A stretch of DNA of 64,000 nt from the NCBI GenBank assembly GCA_036504235.1, contig DASXVN010000031.1:1-64000 (forward strand), given 5' to 3'. Every line of letters begins with the position of its first letter. Position 1 is the first letter of the stretch. The DNA is from Zipacnadum sp036504235 (GTDB lineage Bacteria; Armatimonadota; Zipacnadia; Zipacnadales; Zipacnadaceae). A program made the position numbers and the translations under genes. Below, piece by piece: positions 1-7,680 of this stretch. The notes under the pieces were generated by a model. That model was not told the origin of the DNA. It saw only the letters and a program-made list of their open reading frames with translations, and did no database searches.

Positions 1-1453
1 GGTTCTGTTAAGAAACCGCCTCCGCGGGTGCGGCTTTCAGGCCGGGTTGTATTGCCGCCGGGGCCGCTGGCCGAAAAAAGCGTTCGCTCGCTCCACGCCG
101 CGCGCTGCGGTCTTCTTTAGATTGATGGCCAGCGCCGTCAGCGCCGCCTGGATCCGCATCGCTTCCAGGCCTAGCGCCCGCGCTCGCCTCAGGTTGTGAT
201 CGCGTTTGCCTAGCATGTTCAGGTGCTCGTTCACCCGCCGCCGCCGCTGCCTCTCGAGGTAACGCGGGCCCGCCCGCACCGCGCCCTCCCGGCCGCTCTC
301 GGCCGCCGTGCGCGTCACGGTACGGCGCTTGGCCGGCGTGCAATCGCCCTTCCGCGGGCAGGCGCGGCACACGCTGGCTTGCGCCGTGTAGTAATGCAAC
401 TGTTTGCGTACGTCAAAACGGCTGTGCTTGAGTTCGTGCCCTTGCGGGCAAACATAGGCCTCGCGGTCCGGCTGGTAGGTGAAGTCGTCCTTGCTGATCT
501 GGCCGGGCTTGTCGCGCTGCACTTTCGGAACGTAGGCGGTCACGCCGCGCGCGGCGAGCTTTTCCAGCGTCGGCCCGTGGTCGTACAGTTTGTCGGCGGC
601 CAACTCCGTTACCGGCAGCGGATCGCGGGTCACATGCTCCAGCGCGGTCGCCGCCCGCTCGCGCGGCGTGGCCGTCGCGTCAGTGATCAGGCCGTTGTCC
701 AGATCGGCGCAAAAGCTCACCTGGTAGCGAAACTCGGCGATCTCGCCGCGTTTGCGCTGCAAGCGCGCCTGCGGGTCGTGCAGGTTCACCGCCGCCGTCT
801 CGCCCGCCGCGGCGGGCGCGTCCCCGGCGGGCGCGTCTGCGGCGAAGTAGGCGGCCAAAAACTCGTCCACCGGCACGTCCACCGGGCGCTCCACCAGCGG
901 GCCTTCTTTGCTGGCCTGGGCCTTGACCGCGGTGGCGTCCACGGAGCGGCCGGTGGAAAACTCCACGCCCGCGGCGGCTAATTCGCGGACGGTGTCATGC
1001 AAAAGGCCGCGGAAAAACTCCGCCCCCAGGCGCTGGCGCCAGTTGGTGAAGTTGGGATGAGTCGGCAGCTTTTCGTCGAGCTGATAGCCAAGAAACTCGC
1101 GAATCGCGAAGCTATCGGCGCACTCCTCGACCAGGCGGCGGTCGGAAGGAATAGCGAAAAGATAGCCGACCAGCATCATTTTGACCATTACCACCGGGTC
1201 AATGGAAGGCCGCCCGGTGGGGGCGAAAAAAGGCGCGGCCTGCGCGCGCACGGCGGGCCAGGCGATAAGTTTGTGGATCCGCCGAAGCAAATCGCGCTTG
1301 CCCGAATCGGGCACCGCGGGCGGAAGCATAAAGAAACTGACCGGCGCATCCTCGTGATCGCCAAGCATAAAGCACCTCCGGAGTGAAGTGCCTTCAGTCT
1401 AGCAGATTCGCCAAGATTTGAGGAGTACCAGGACGGACTTTTTTAACAGAACC
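1..1453 (-). mobile_element. Complete IS1182-type insertion sequence
   Basis: A single transposase gene is bounded by terminal inverted repeats. The left end begins GGTTCTGTTAAGAAA at position 1, and the complement of the right end (1439-1453) reads GGTTCTGTTAAAAAA, 14 of 15 matching. Because the left end coincides with the first base of the window, a target-site duplication cannot be checked. The open reading frame is intact and both ends are present, so the element may still be mobile (inference). Family placement rests on the transposase layout. Confidence 0.85.
37..1368 (-). CDS. IS1182 family transposase
   Basis: This 443-residue DDE transposase occupies nearly the whole insertion sequence. 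The N-terminal part (about 40-110) resembles the DUF772 transposase domain: target prefix GRPSIDPVVMVKMMLVGYLF and the THPNFTNWRQRLG stretch. The catalytic half contains SVDATAVKA, ADKLYDHGPTLEKLAARG and a C-terminal RARALGLEAMRIQAALTALA helix followed by NLKK, as in IS1182 enzymes. A Cys cluster (VCPQGHEL ... CRACPRKGDC, about 310-345) is the usual small zinc-like insertion of this family. GGAGGTG lies about 4 nt upstream of the ATG at 1368, supporting this start. Length matches the family and no frameshift is seen. Confidence 0.9.
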   Translation of the reverse strand: MLGDHEDAPVSFFMLPPAVPDSGKRDLLRRIHKLIAWPAVRAQAAPFFAPTGRPSIDPVVMVKMMLVGYLFAIPSDRRLVEECADSFAIREFLGYQLDEKLPTHPNFTNWRQRLGAEFFRGLLHDTVRELAAAGVEFSTGRSVDATAVKAQASKEGPLVERPVDVPVDEFLAAYFAADAPAGDAPAAAGETAAVNLHDPQARLQRKRGEIAEFRYQVSFCADLDNGLITDATATPRERAATALEHVTRDPLPVTELAADKLYDHGPTLEKLAARGVTAYVPKVQRDKPGQISKDDFTYQPDREAYVCPQGHELKHSRFDVRKQLHYYTAQASVCRACPRKGDCTPAKRRTVTRTAAESGREGAVRAGPRYLERQRRRRVNEHLNMLGKRDHNLRRARALGLEAMRIQAALTALAINLKKTAARGVERANAFFGQRPRRQYNPA

Positions 1454-1490
1454 CAATCTCCGCCCCTACAACGGCAACGGCTAACGGCAC

Positions 1491-1512
1491 ACCGGCGAGA
1501 CGCCGGTGCCAC
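1491..1512 (+). repeat. Copy 1 of the GGCGAGACGCC palindromic repeat
   Basis: The stretch between the insertion sequence and the UroD-like gene carries ACCGGCGAGACGCCGGT followed by GCCAC, a 7-bp inverted repeat around AGA. The same unit recurs at 4564-4585, inside a coding sequence at 42951-42972, and in a changed form at 43914-43935. It is flanked by AACGGC-rich filler. It has the shape of a REP-like palindromic repeat; no transposase for it is visible here. Confidence 0.7.
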
Positions 1513-1559
1513 CGACGGCGGAAGCTAACGGCAACGGGTCATCTCCCTTGCCCTGCCTC

Positions 1560-2642
1560 CTAGCGGCCGACGGCCCCCACCGCCTCGTGCATGGCTATTA
1601 CGTTCTCCAGCGGCACGTCCGGGTTGATGGTGTTGGCGGTGAAGAGGACCAGGCGGGCTTGGTCGCGGCTTATGTTTATGGCGTGCTTTACCGCCGCGTA
1701 GACCTGGTCGGGCGTCCAGACCGGTAGCTCCGTGGTTACCGAGAGGGGGCCGAAGATTACTAGCGGGTCGCCCTCACGGGTGCGGCGCTGGATCATTGTT
1801 TCTAGCGTTAGGCCGCACTCCGGTTGGAAGCCCTGGAGGCCCTGGACGCCGGCGTCTAGCAGCATGTCCAGCAGCGGGCGGACGTCGCCGTCGCAGTGCC
1901 AGACGGGCTTGCAGCCTACCTCCAGCAGCGGCTCCAGGCCGTAGCGGAGGGCCGGGGCCAAGTGCTTCTCCAGGAAAGCCGGGGAAATCATGGGGCCGCG
2001 CTGGGTGCAGATGTCCTCACCGAGCAGGACCGCGTGCGGGTAGAGGCCCTCCTGCACGGCGCGGGCGATCAGCCGGCAGCGGCAACGCCCGTAGGCCCCG
2101 CCTACCTCCATCAGCTTCTGGCCCAGCTCCGGGTACAGGCCCACGATGAGGAAGAAGTTCTCGTACCCATACGGGCCGTACCAGGAGGCGACTATGCCCG
2201 CCCCCCACTGCGCGGGCATCCAGACCATCTCGCCGCAACGCGCCTGCCAGGCGCGTAGGTCGGCGGCGAAGGCTTGGTAGTCGGCCTCGAAGTCAAAGTC
2301 GGTCTCGATCTGCTCCGGGGAGGGCAGGGCCTCGACCTGGGCGACGGCATCGGGCAGGGATACGCCGGTGTCGGCGTGGGAGTAGCTGTCGACATCCACG
2401 ATCCGGAAGTCGTCGCGGTGGGCGGGGATGGTCATGGAGACCAGCCCGTCGCTGCCCAGCAGGCGGTAGGCCGCGAGACTCACCTCCGCCGGGTCCTCCC
2501 AGTATTCGTCCAGGCTCACGCCGACGAGAGCAGCGATATGGTCGGGGCAGGAGATCCAGCCGCCCAGAATCGGCGTACGGTCGGGGGTCTCACCGGCAAA
2601 GACGGCTTCCAGGCGCTCGCGAGGGGTCATGGTGAGGTTCAT
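1560..2642 (-). CDS. Uroporphyrinogen decarboxylase (UroD) superfamily protein
   Basis: A 360-residue protein with the UroD/methyltransferase TIM-barrel signature: N-terminal TPRERLEAVFAGETPDRTP, central WGAGIVASWYGPYGYENFF, and a late HCDGDVRPLLDMLLDAGVQGLQ strand-loop that forms the metal/substrate pocket in this superfamily. True HemE usually has PVWxMRQAGR near the N-terminus, which is absent, so heme synthesis is unlikely. Such paralogues are frequent in Armatimonadota and Planctomycetes and are thought to act in one-carbon or methyl transfer (inference). A second start four codons in (ATG at 2630) is possible; neither has a strong ribosome site. It stands alone between repeat-filled spacers. 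Confidence 0.75.
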   Translation of the reverse strand: MNLTMTPRERLEAVFAGETPDRTPILGGWISCPDHIAALVGVSLDEYWEDPAEVSLAAYRLLGSDGLVSMTIPAHRDDFRIVDVDSYSHADTGVSLPDAVAQVEALPSPEQIETDFDFEADYQAFAADLRAWQARCGEMVWMPAQWGAGIVASWYGPYGYENFFLIVGLYPELGQKLMEVGGAYGRCRCRLIARAVQEGLYPHAVLLGEDICTQRGPMISPAFLEKHLAPALRYGLEPLLEVGCKPVWHCDGDVRPLLDMLLDAGVQGLQGFQPECGLTLETMIQRRTREGDPLVIFGPLSVTTELPVWTPDQVYAAVKHAINISRDQARLVLFTANTINPDVPLENVIAMHEAVGAVGR

Positions 2643-2945
2643 GGGACGACCATAGCAGAAAGAGGAGGAAGGGGCAAGACGGGAAGACCCGCAGCGCGGT
2701 TGGCCGGCCTCACCCCCGGCCCCCTCTCCGTGGCGCTCGCCGACGAGCGCCCGCAGGAGAGGGGGGAACGGCTAACGGCTACGACAGACGGAGGGCCGAC
2801 CTTCGTGCGGCCCCTCCGGGAAAAGGCGAACGGCGACGACAACGGCTAACGGCCGGCGGGGGACCCTTCGACAGGCTCAGGGCCTTCGGCGTAGCCCCCG
2901 CCCTACAGTACGGCAACGGCCAGCCCTCCTCTCCCCCATTTATGC
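2643..2945. repeat. Intergenic mosaic of palindromic repeats, two with nested inserts
   Basis: No gene is seen. The spacer holds, in order, a CCTCACCCCC...CCCTCTCC / CAGGAGAGGGGG hairpin (2708-2766) and a GGCGGGGGAC / GTAGCCCCCGCCC hairpin (2855-2906), joined by AACGGCTAACGGC-like filler. In both, the middle is interrupted by another palindrome when compared with the plain copies at 4315-4354, 6133-6174, 4523-4548 and 6207-6232. The first insert is GGCGCTCGCCGACGAGCGCC; the second is a 26-nt block at 2865-2890 that starts CCTTCGACAGGCTCAGGGC. Confidence 0.7.
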
Positions 2946-2951
2946 TATACT
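2943..2951 (+). promoter_or_regulatory. Extended -10 promoter for rimO
   Basis: TGC-TATACT (TG at 2943-2944, TATACT at 2946-2951) matches an extended -10 element; no good -35 is visible. A start site about 7 nt downstream would fall near 2958, only about four bases before the rimO ATG at 2962, implying a leaderless or nearly leaderless message. Confidence 0.45.
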
Positions 2952-2961
2952 GTCTCCCGCT

Positions 2962-4290
2962 ATGGAGTTACCTGCTGTGGCCCTGGTTTCCCTGGGCTGC
3001 CCTAAGAATTTGGTGGATGCCGAAGTTATGATGGGGCTCCTCGAGCGCGCCGGTTACCCCCTGGTGGAAGACCCGGAGGCCGCTGAGGTGCTCATCGTCA
3101 ACACTTGCGCGTTCCTCGAGCCGGCGGTGGAGGAAGCCGTGGATGCGCTGCTGGATCTTGCGGACCTCAAGCACCGGGGCAAGCTGCAGGCGCTGATTTG
3201 CGCGGGGTGCCTCACCCAGCGGCACGGAGACGATTTGCTGGAGCAACTACCGGAGGTGGACCTTTTTTTGGCTCCCGGCGCGGTGCCGCGGGTGGTGGAG
3301 GCCGTGGAGGCGGCGCTGGCCGGACGGCGGCAGGTGATGCTGGCCCCGCTGGACTACCTGTACTGCGCCGAGACCCCCCGCTGGCGCTCGGGGCAAAGCT
3401 GGAGCACCTACGTCAAGATCGCCGACGGCTGCGACAACCGGTGCAGCTACTGCGCCGTGCCGGACCTGCGCGGGGCGTATCGGAGCCGGACGGTGGAGGA
3501 TGTGGCGAAGGAAATTCAGGCGCTGGCGGCGGAGCAGGTGCGCGAGGCCGTGCTCATCGCCCAGGATACCAGCAACTACGGGCGCGACCTGGACCCGCCT
3601 AGCTCGCTGGCCGAGTTGGTGACCCGGCTGGGGACGCTTGACTATGCCGGTTGGCTGCGGCTAATGTACCTGCACCCGGCGCACCTGAGCGAGCCGCTGC
3701 TGCAGGCGTGGGCGAACTGCCCGCCGCTGCTGCCCTATCTGGACCTGCCGCTGCAACACGCCGCGCCGGAGGTCCTGCGGCGGATGGGCCGGGCGGGGTC
3801 GGCGGAGAGCTACTTGGAGCTGCTGGCGCACGTGCGCGAGCACCTGCCGGAGGCGGCGATCCGCACTACCTTTATCGTGGGCTTCCCCGGCGAGACCGAG
3901 GAGGACTTCGCGACGCTGTGCGATTTTGTGCGGGCGGCGCGGTTTGACCGGCTGTCGGTGTTCCGGTACTGGCCGGAGGAGGGCACGCCGGCGGCGACGC
4001 TGCCCGATCAGGTTCCCTTTGAGGTCGGCGACGAGCGTTTGGCGCAGCTCATGCAGGTGCAGGAGGACGTGTCGCTGGCGCTGAACGAGGGGTTCCTGGG
4101 GCGGCGGCTGCGGGTGCTGGTGGAGGAAGTCGGGCCTACCGAGGCGACCGGGCGCTCCTACCGCGACGCGCCCGAAGTGGACGGCGTGGTCAAGATCGCG
4201 CCGGCGGCGGGCCTGGAGGCCGGGGAGTTCGTGGAAGTGGAGATCATTGAGGCTGAGGTGCATGATTTGAGGGGGAAGGTGGCGGGCTGA
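2962..4290 (+). CDS. rimO: Ribosomal protein uS12 methylthiotransferase RimO
   Basis: RimO adds a methylthio group to an aspartate of ribosomal protein uS12 using two [4Fe-4S] clusters and S-adenosylmethionine. The 442-residue protein shows all three modules. The N-terminal UPF0004 domain starts SLGCPKNLVDAEV and has cluster cysteines at 13, 49 and 83. The radical SAM core has C157, C161 and C164 (CDNRCSYC). The C-terminal TRAM-type domain begins at about 380. SLGCPKN rather than the MiaB TxGCQMN form supports RimO. Length is normal. No Shine-Dalgarno precedes the ATG, while an extended -10 lies just upstream. An alternative start is GTG at 2977, which would remove five residues. Confidence 0.93.
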   Translation: MELPAVALVSLGCPKNLVDAEVMMGLLERAGYPLVEDPEAAEVLIVNTCAFLEPAVEEAVDALLDLADLKHRGKLQALICAGCLTQRHGDDLLEQLPEVDLFLAPGAVPRVVEAVEAALAGRRQVMLAPLDYLYCAETPRWRSGQSWSTYVKIADGCDNRCSYCAVPDLRGAYRSRTVEDVAKEIQALAAEQVREAVLIAQDTSNYGRDLDPPSSLAELVTRLGTLDYAGWLRLMYLHPAHLSEPLLQAWANCPPLLPYLDLPLQHAAPEVLRRMGRAGSAESYLELLAHVREHLPEAAIRTTFIVGFPGETEEDFATLCDFVRAARFDRLSVFRYWPEEGTPAATLPDQVPFEVGDERLAQLMQVQEDVSLALNEGFLGRRLRVLVEEVGPTEATGRSYRDAPEVDGVVKIAPAAGLEAGEFVEVEIIEAEVHDLRGKVAG

Positions 4291-4643
4291 CGGCGGACCG
4301 GCGCAGCGGGCCGGCTTCACCCCCCGGCCCCCTCTCCTGGCAGGAGAGGGGGAGAACGGCAGAGGCAACGACTGGGCCCACCCCGCCCTCGGGGACCTCG
4401 GGCACCCCTCCCTAAAGGGGAGGGGCTGACGGCAACGGCGACAGGCTAAAGGATAGCGACTCGCGCGGGTGGATGTTTCGCGGGATAGGGCTCCGCGAAA
4501 GATCCACCCCTACGAACGGCACGGCGGGGGACGTAGCCCCCGCCCTACAGGACGACAACGGCCACCGGCGAGACGCCGGTGCCACTGACGGCAACGACGA
4601 CGGCTCACAGGCAAGCAGCCTGTGCTACCCAGAGGAGAAAACT
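4291..4643. repeat. Intergenic mosaic of at least six palindromic repeat units
   Basis: This 353-bp spacer contains no gene. In order it holds the CCCTCTCCTGGCAGGAGAGGGG hairpin in split form (4315-4354), a GGGCCCACCCCGCCC...GAGGGG unit (4374-4427), and a 16-bp inverted repeat (arms 4467-4482 and 4494-4509, 15 of 16 paired). After these come the GGCGGGGGAC/GTAGCCCCCGCCC unit (4523-4548), the GGCGAGACGCC unit (4564-4585), and a CACAGGC-AAGCA-GCCTGTG palindrome at about 4606-4624. AACGGC-like filler joins them. The first hairpins could also end rimO transcription. The last unit ends just before the gltX ribosome-binding site. Confidence 0.75.
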
Positions 4644-6125
4644 ATGTCCGATATTCGCACGCGCTTTGCTCCCTCGCCGACGGGATATATGCACATCGGC
4701 AACCTGCATACCGCCATCTTTGAGTGGCTCTTTGCTCGCTCGCAGGGCGGGCAGTTTGTTCTGCGGATTGAGGATACCGACGAGGCCCGGCATACGCCGG
4801 AGGCCGTGGCGGTTATCTATGAGGGGCTGCGCTGGCTGGGGCTGGACTGGGACGAGGGGCCTGATGTGGGGGGGCCCTATGGGCCGTATGTGCAGTCCGA
4901 GCGTGTGGATATCTACCAGCGCTATATGCGGCAACTGGTGGACCAGGGGCGGGCCTACGAGTGCTACTGCACCCCGGCGGAACTGGACGAGCGGCGGGAG
5001 ATGATGAAGGCGCAGGGGCTGCCCCCGCGGTATGACGGGCGCTGCCGGACGCTGTCCTCCGAGCAGAAGGCCGCGTGCTGCGCGGCGGGGCAGCCAGCTT
5101 GCGTCCGCTTCAAGGCCGCCCAAACCGGCGCTACTGTGGTACATGACGTGATCCAGGGCGACGTTAGCTTTGAGAATGCACTGATCGGCGACCCGGTAAT
5201 CGGCAAGACCTCCGGCTTCCCTACCTACCACTTTGCGGTGGTGGTGGACGACTACGAGATGAAGATCAGCCACGTGGTGCGGGCCGTGGAGCACCTGGCC
5301 AACACGCAAATCCACATTCAGCTCCAGGAGGCCCTGGGCTTCCCCACGCCGGTTTACGCGCATCTGCCGCTGATCCTGGGCGAGGACAAGAGCAAGCTGA
5401 GCAAGCGCCACGGAGCCGTGTCGGTGATCGAGTACGCGGAGAAGGGCTTCCTGCCCGACGCGATGTTCAACTTCATGGCGCTGCTGGGCTGGTCGGCGGG
5501 TAGCTCGGGGCAGGAGATTCTCTCCCGCGAGGAGATCATGCAGCGCTTCACGCTGGAGGCGTGCGGGTCCTCGCCGGCGGTCTTTGATTTGGCCAAAGCG
5601 GAGTGGATTAACGGCGAGTATATGAAGGTTACGCCCGGGGAGGAGCTGGGCGAGCGGCTGCTGCCGTACCTGGCCAAGGCGGGGCTGTTCGAGGCCGACG
5701 CGACGCCGGAACGGCGGGAGTGGCTGGCGCGGGTCGCGGACCTGATGAAGGAACGCGCGCCGCTGCTGACCACCTTCACCACCTGGGCCGCGTACTTCTT
5801 CACCGACGAGTACGAGTACGATGAGAAGGCCCGGGAGAAGTGGCTGACCAAGCCCGAGACGCCCGAGACGCTGCATGCGCTGGCCGAGCGGCTGGCGGTG
5901 CTGAGCGACTGGAACGCCGAGGCGATTGAGGCGGAGGTGCGGGCGCTGGCCGAGGACCTGGGCGTGGGCGCGGGCAAGGTCATCCACCCCTGCCGAGCGG
6001 CCGTGACCGGAACTACCGTCGGTCCCAGTTTGTTCCATCTGCTGGAACTCCTGGAACAACCGGAGGTCATCCGCCGGCTGCACCGGGCGGAAACAGAGTT
6101 CGCCGAGGACCGGGCGGCGGACTGA
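4644..6125 (+). CDS. gltX: Glutamyl-tRNA synthetase
   Basis: A class I aminoacyl-tRNA synthetase that charges tRNA-Glu (or both tRNA-Glu and tRNA-Gln when non-discriminating). The 493-residue protein begins MSDIRTRFAPSPTGYMHIGN, with the HIGH motif as HIGN, and has the family LRIEDTDEARHTPEA segment. The KMSKS-like motif is KLSKR in GEDKSKLSKRHGA. The anticodon-binding domain follows (about 330-493). The ATG at 4644 is chosen over in-frame upstream codons because AGAGGAG sits 7-8 nt before it and the upstream reading is repeat DNA. Length is normal. No amidotransferase genes are in the window, so its specificity cannot be judged. Confidence 0.95.
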   Translation: MSDIRTRFAPSPTGYMHIGNLHTAIFEWLFARSQGGQFVLRIEDTDEARHTPEAVAVIYEGLRWLGLDWDEGPDVGGPYGPYVQSERVDIYQRYMRQLVDQGRAYECYCTPAELDERREMMKAQGLPPRYDGRCRTLSSEQKAACCAAGQPACVRFKAAQTGATVVHDVIQGDVSFENALIGDPVIGKTSGFPTYHFAVVVDDYEMKISHVVRAVEHLANTQIHIQLQEALGFPTPVYAHLPLILGEDKSKLSKRHGAVSVIEYAEKGFLPDAMFNFMALLGWSAGSSGQEILSREEIMQRFTLEACGSSPAVFDLAKAEWINGEYMKVTPGEELGERLLPYLAKAGLFEADATPERREWLARVADLMKERAPLLTTFTTWAAYFFTDEYEYDEKAREKWLTKPETPETLHALAERLAVLSDWNAEAIEAEVRALAEDLGVGAGKVIHPCRAAVTGTTVGPSLFHLLELLEQPEVIRRLHRAETEFAEDRAAD

Positions 6126-6132
6126 GTACGAG

Positions 6133-6232
6133 GCCTCACCCCCCCTGCCCCCCTCTCCTGGCAGGAGAGGGGGAACGACGAAGGCAGACGGCAACGGCGG
6201 ACGGCCGGCGGGGGACGTAGCCCCCGCCCTAC
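6133..6232. repeat. Two plain copies of the intergenic palindromes
   Basis: Downstream of gltX lie the uninterrupted forms of both hairpins that are split at 2708-2906. These are CTCTCCTGGCAGGAGAG within 6133-6174, and GGCGGGGGAC joined directly to GTAGCCCCCGCCC (6207-6232). The first could act as the gltX terminator although a T-run is missing. AACGGC-rich filler follows up to the next gene. Confidence 0.65.
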
Positions 6233-6280
6233 AACGGCGACGGCGAAGGGCGAACGGCCACTGAAGGATACACCAAACTA

Positions 6281-7465
6281 ATGAATAACTTGCTGCGTTG
6301 TGCAATTCTGGTCGCCGTGCTCGCTGGGGCGGGCGGTATACCCGTTCGGAGTGATTCTGTGTTACTTTCCGCGAATTTCGAGCAAGATCCGCTGGCTGCC
6401 GGGTGGGTGGCCCAAGCCGCTGAGGGGCAGGCGGCGCCGAGTTGGACCGATGCTGCCGGTCATACCGGCAAGCACTGTCTGACCGCCACGAGCGGGCAAT
6501 GGCAAAGCCCGCTGTTTCCGGTGACGCCGTGTGCGTATTACCGGCTGGAGTTCTGGTCGCGGGCGGGGACTACCGAAAACCTGTATGCGCTGTACTTCTA
6601 TAGCGCCGCCGGGGAGCAACTGGAGGCCGACCATTATAGCAACGTGGACGCCTCGGGCGACTGGCTCCAGCACGTGGTGTACATCCGCGCCAAGGGCAAG
6701 GCTACGCACGCGCGGGTGATCTTCCAGGCAAACGGCGATCAACTGCTCATTGACGATGTCTCGGTGCAGGCGGCAACGCATGCGGAGGCCGCGACCTGGG
6801 CGAAGCAGCAAATCGCCTCGATTCCGCCGGGGCATTTCAAGCCGGCCGCCGACCGCTGGGCGAACCTGCCGCGGACGCTGCACCGGTTGCAGGAGGGCGG
6901 CACGCTGCGGGTGGTGATGCTGGGCGACAGCATCATCAATGACACGGGCAGCTCCCCCTGGGACGTGCTGGTGGAGAAGGCCGACCCGAAAGCGCACCTG
7001 GAAGTGATCACCGCGGTGAGCGGCGGCAAGGGCTGCTGGTACTACCGCGAGGAGAACCGGGTGCAGTCGTACGTGCTGGATTACGCGCCGGACCTGCTGA
7101 TTATCGGCGGCATTAGCCAGAAGGGCGACCTGGCGGCGATCCGCGAGGTCATCGCGCAGGTCCGGGCCAAGGCGAACCCGGAGATCGTGCTGATGACCGG
7201 GGCTTTCGGCAAGGTCACCGATCCGCGCACCGTGCCGGGCGGATATACCGGGGAGCCGGACCCGGACGGGCCGGGCTACCGCGAGGGGATGCGGGCGCTG
7301 GCCTCGGAGGAGGGCGCGGGGTTCTTCGACCTGCGGGGCGCCTGGGCCCAGTATATGCTGGGCGTGACCGAGCCGATGGAATGGTTCCATCGCGACCCGG
7401 TGCATGCCAATGAGCGGGGGCGGGCGATCGCCGCACAGTTGCTGAGTGGGTATTTTACGCCGTAG
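6281..7465 (+). CDS. Secreted SGNH/GDSL-type hydrolase with N-terminal carbohydrate-binding-like domain
   Basis: The 394-residue protein starts with a signal peptide (about 1-24, hydrophobic core LLRCAILVAVLAGAGG). A beta-rich domain resembling CBM4/9-type carbohydrate-binding modules follows (about 28-165), including LLIDDVSVQ near its end. The catalytic domain is SGNH-like: MLGDSIIND puts the nucleophile Ser at 217 (block I), LLIIGGISQKGD is a weak block III, and DPVHANERG gives the Asp/His pair (D372, H375). Likely substrates are acylated polysaccharides (inference). The gene is flanked by repeat-containing spacers and seems to be transcribed alone. Confidence 0.8.
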   Translation: MNNLLRCAILVAVLAGAGGIPVRSDSVLLSANFEQDPLAAGWVAQAAEGQAAPSWTDAAGHTGKHCLTATSGQWQSPLFPVTPCAYYRLEFWSRAGTTENLYALYFYSAAGEQLEADHYSNVDASGDWLQHVVYIRAKGKATHARVIFQANGDQLLIDDVSVQAATHAEAATWAKQQIASIPPGHFKPAADRWANLPRTLHRLQEGGTLRVVMLGDSIINDTGSSPWDVLVEKADPKAHLEVITAVSGGKGCWYYREENRVQSYVLDYAPDLLIIGGISQKGDLAAIREVIAQVRAKANPEIVLMTGAFGKVTDPRTVPGGYTGEPDPDGPGYREGMRALASEEGAGFFDLRGAWAQYMLGVTEPMEWFHRDPVHANERGRAIAAQLLSGYFTP

Positions 7466-7478
7466 GGAAGCGGCGAGC

Positions 7479-7531
7479 GGGCCCACCCCGCCCGCGGCGG
7501 ACCGCGGGCACCCCTCCCGAAACGAGAGGGG
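7479..7531. repeat. GGGCCCACCCCGCCC-type palindromic unit
   Basis: This is the second copy of the unit seen at 4374-4427: GGGCCCACCCCG, a CCGCGGCGGACCGCGG-like inner palindrome, GGGCACCCCTCCC and GAGAGGGG. It lies between the SGNH hydrolase stop and the lipid A promoter and could end transcription of the hydrolase gene. Confidence 0.55.
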
Positions 7532-7579
7532 CCAGCGACAACGACTAACGGCTTGCTACCCCGACCCGGAGGTTCGCGT

Positions 7580-7608
7580 TTGACCCTGTTCTGCTGCCTT
7601 GGTATAAT
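7580..7608 (+). promoter_or_regulatory. Sigma70-type promoter of the lipid A operon
   Basis: TTGACC (7580-7585), a 17-bp spacer and TATAAT (7603-7608) form a near-perfect housekeeping promoter. The start site should lie near 7615, giving a leader of about 65 nt before fabZ. No other strong promoter is visible until the Pho-box promoters near 20.6 kb. Confidence 0.85.
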
Positions 7609-7680
7609 TTACCGGCTAGGCGCCCCCGGCGCCTTACCTCTTTCGTTTTCCCGTTCAGGCACAAAAGGAGCCGCCGCTTT

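Noticed and set aside
223..1386. Long open frames on the plus strand opposite the transposase gene
   Set aside because: They mirror the codon structure of the transposase on the other strand, lack ribosome sites and show no domain.
4605..6305. 566-codon open frame opposite gltX
   Set aside because: High GC content leaves few stops in the antisense frame; the composition is Arg/Gln/Leu-rich and no motif is seen, while gltX on the plus strand is certain.
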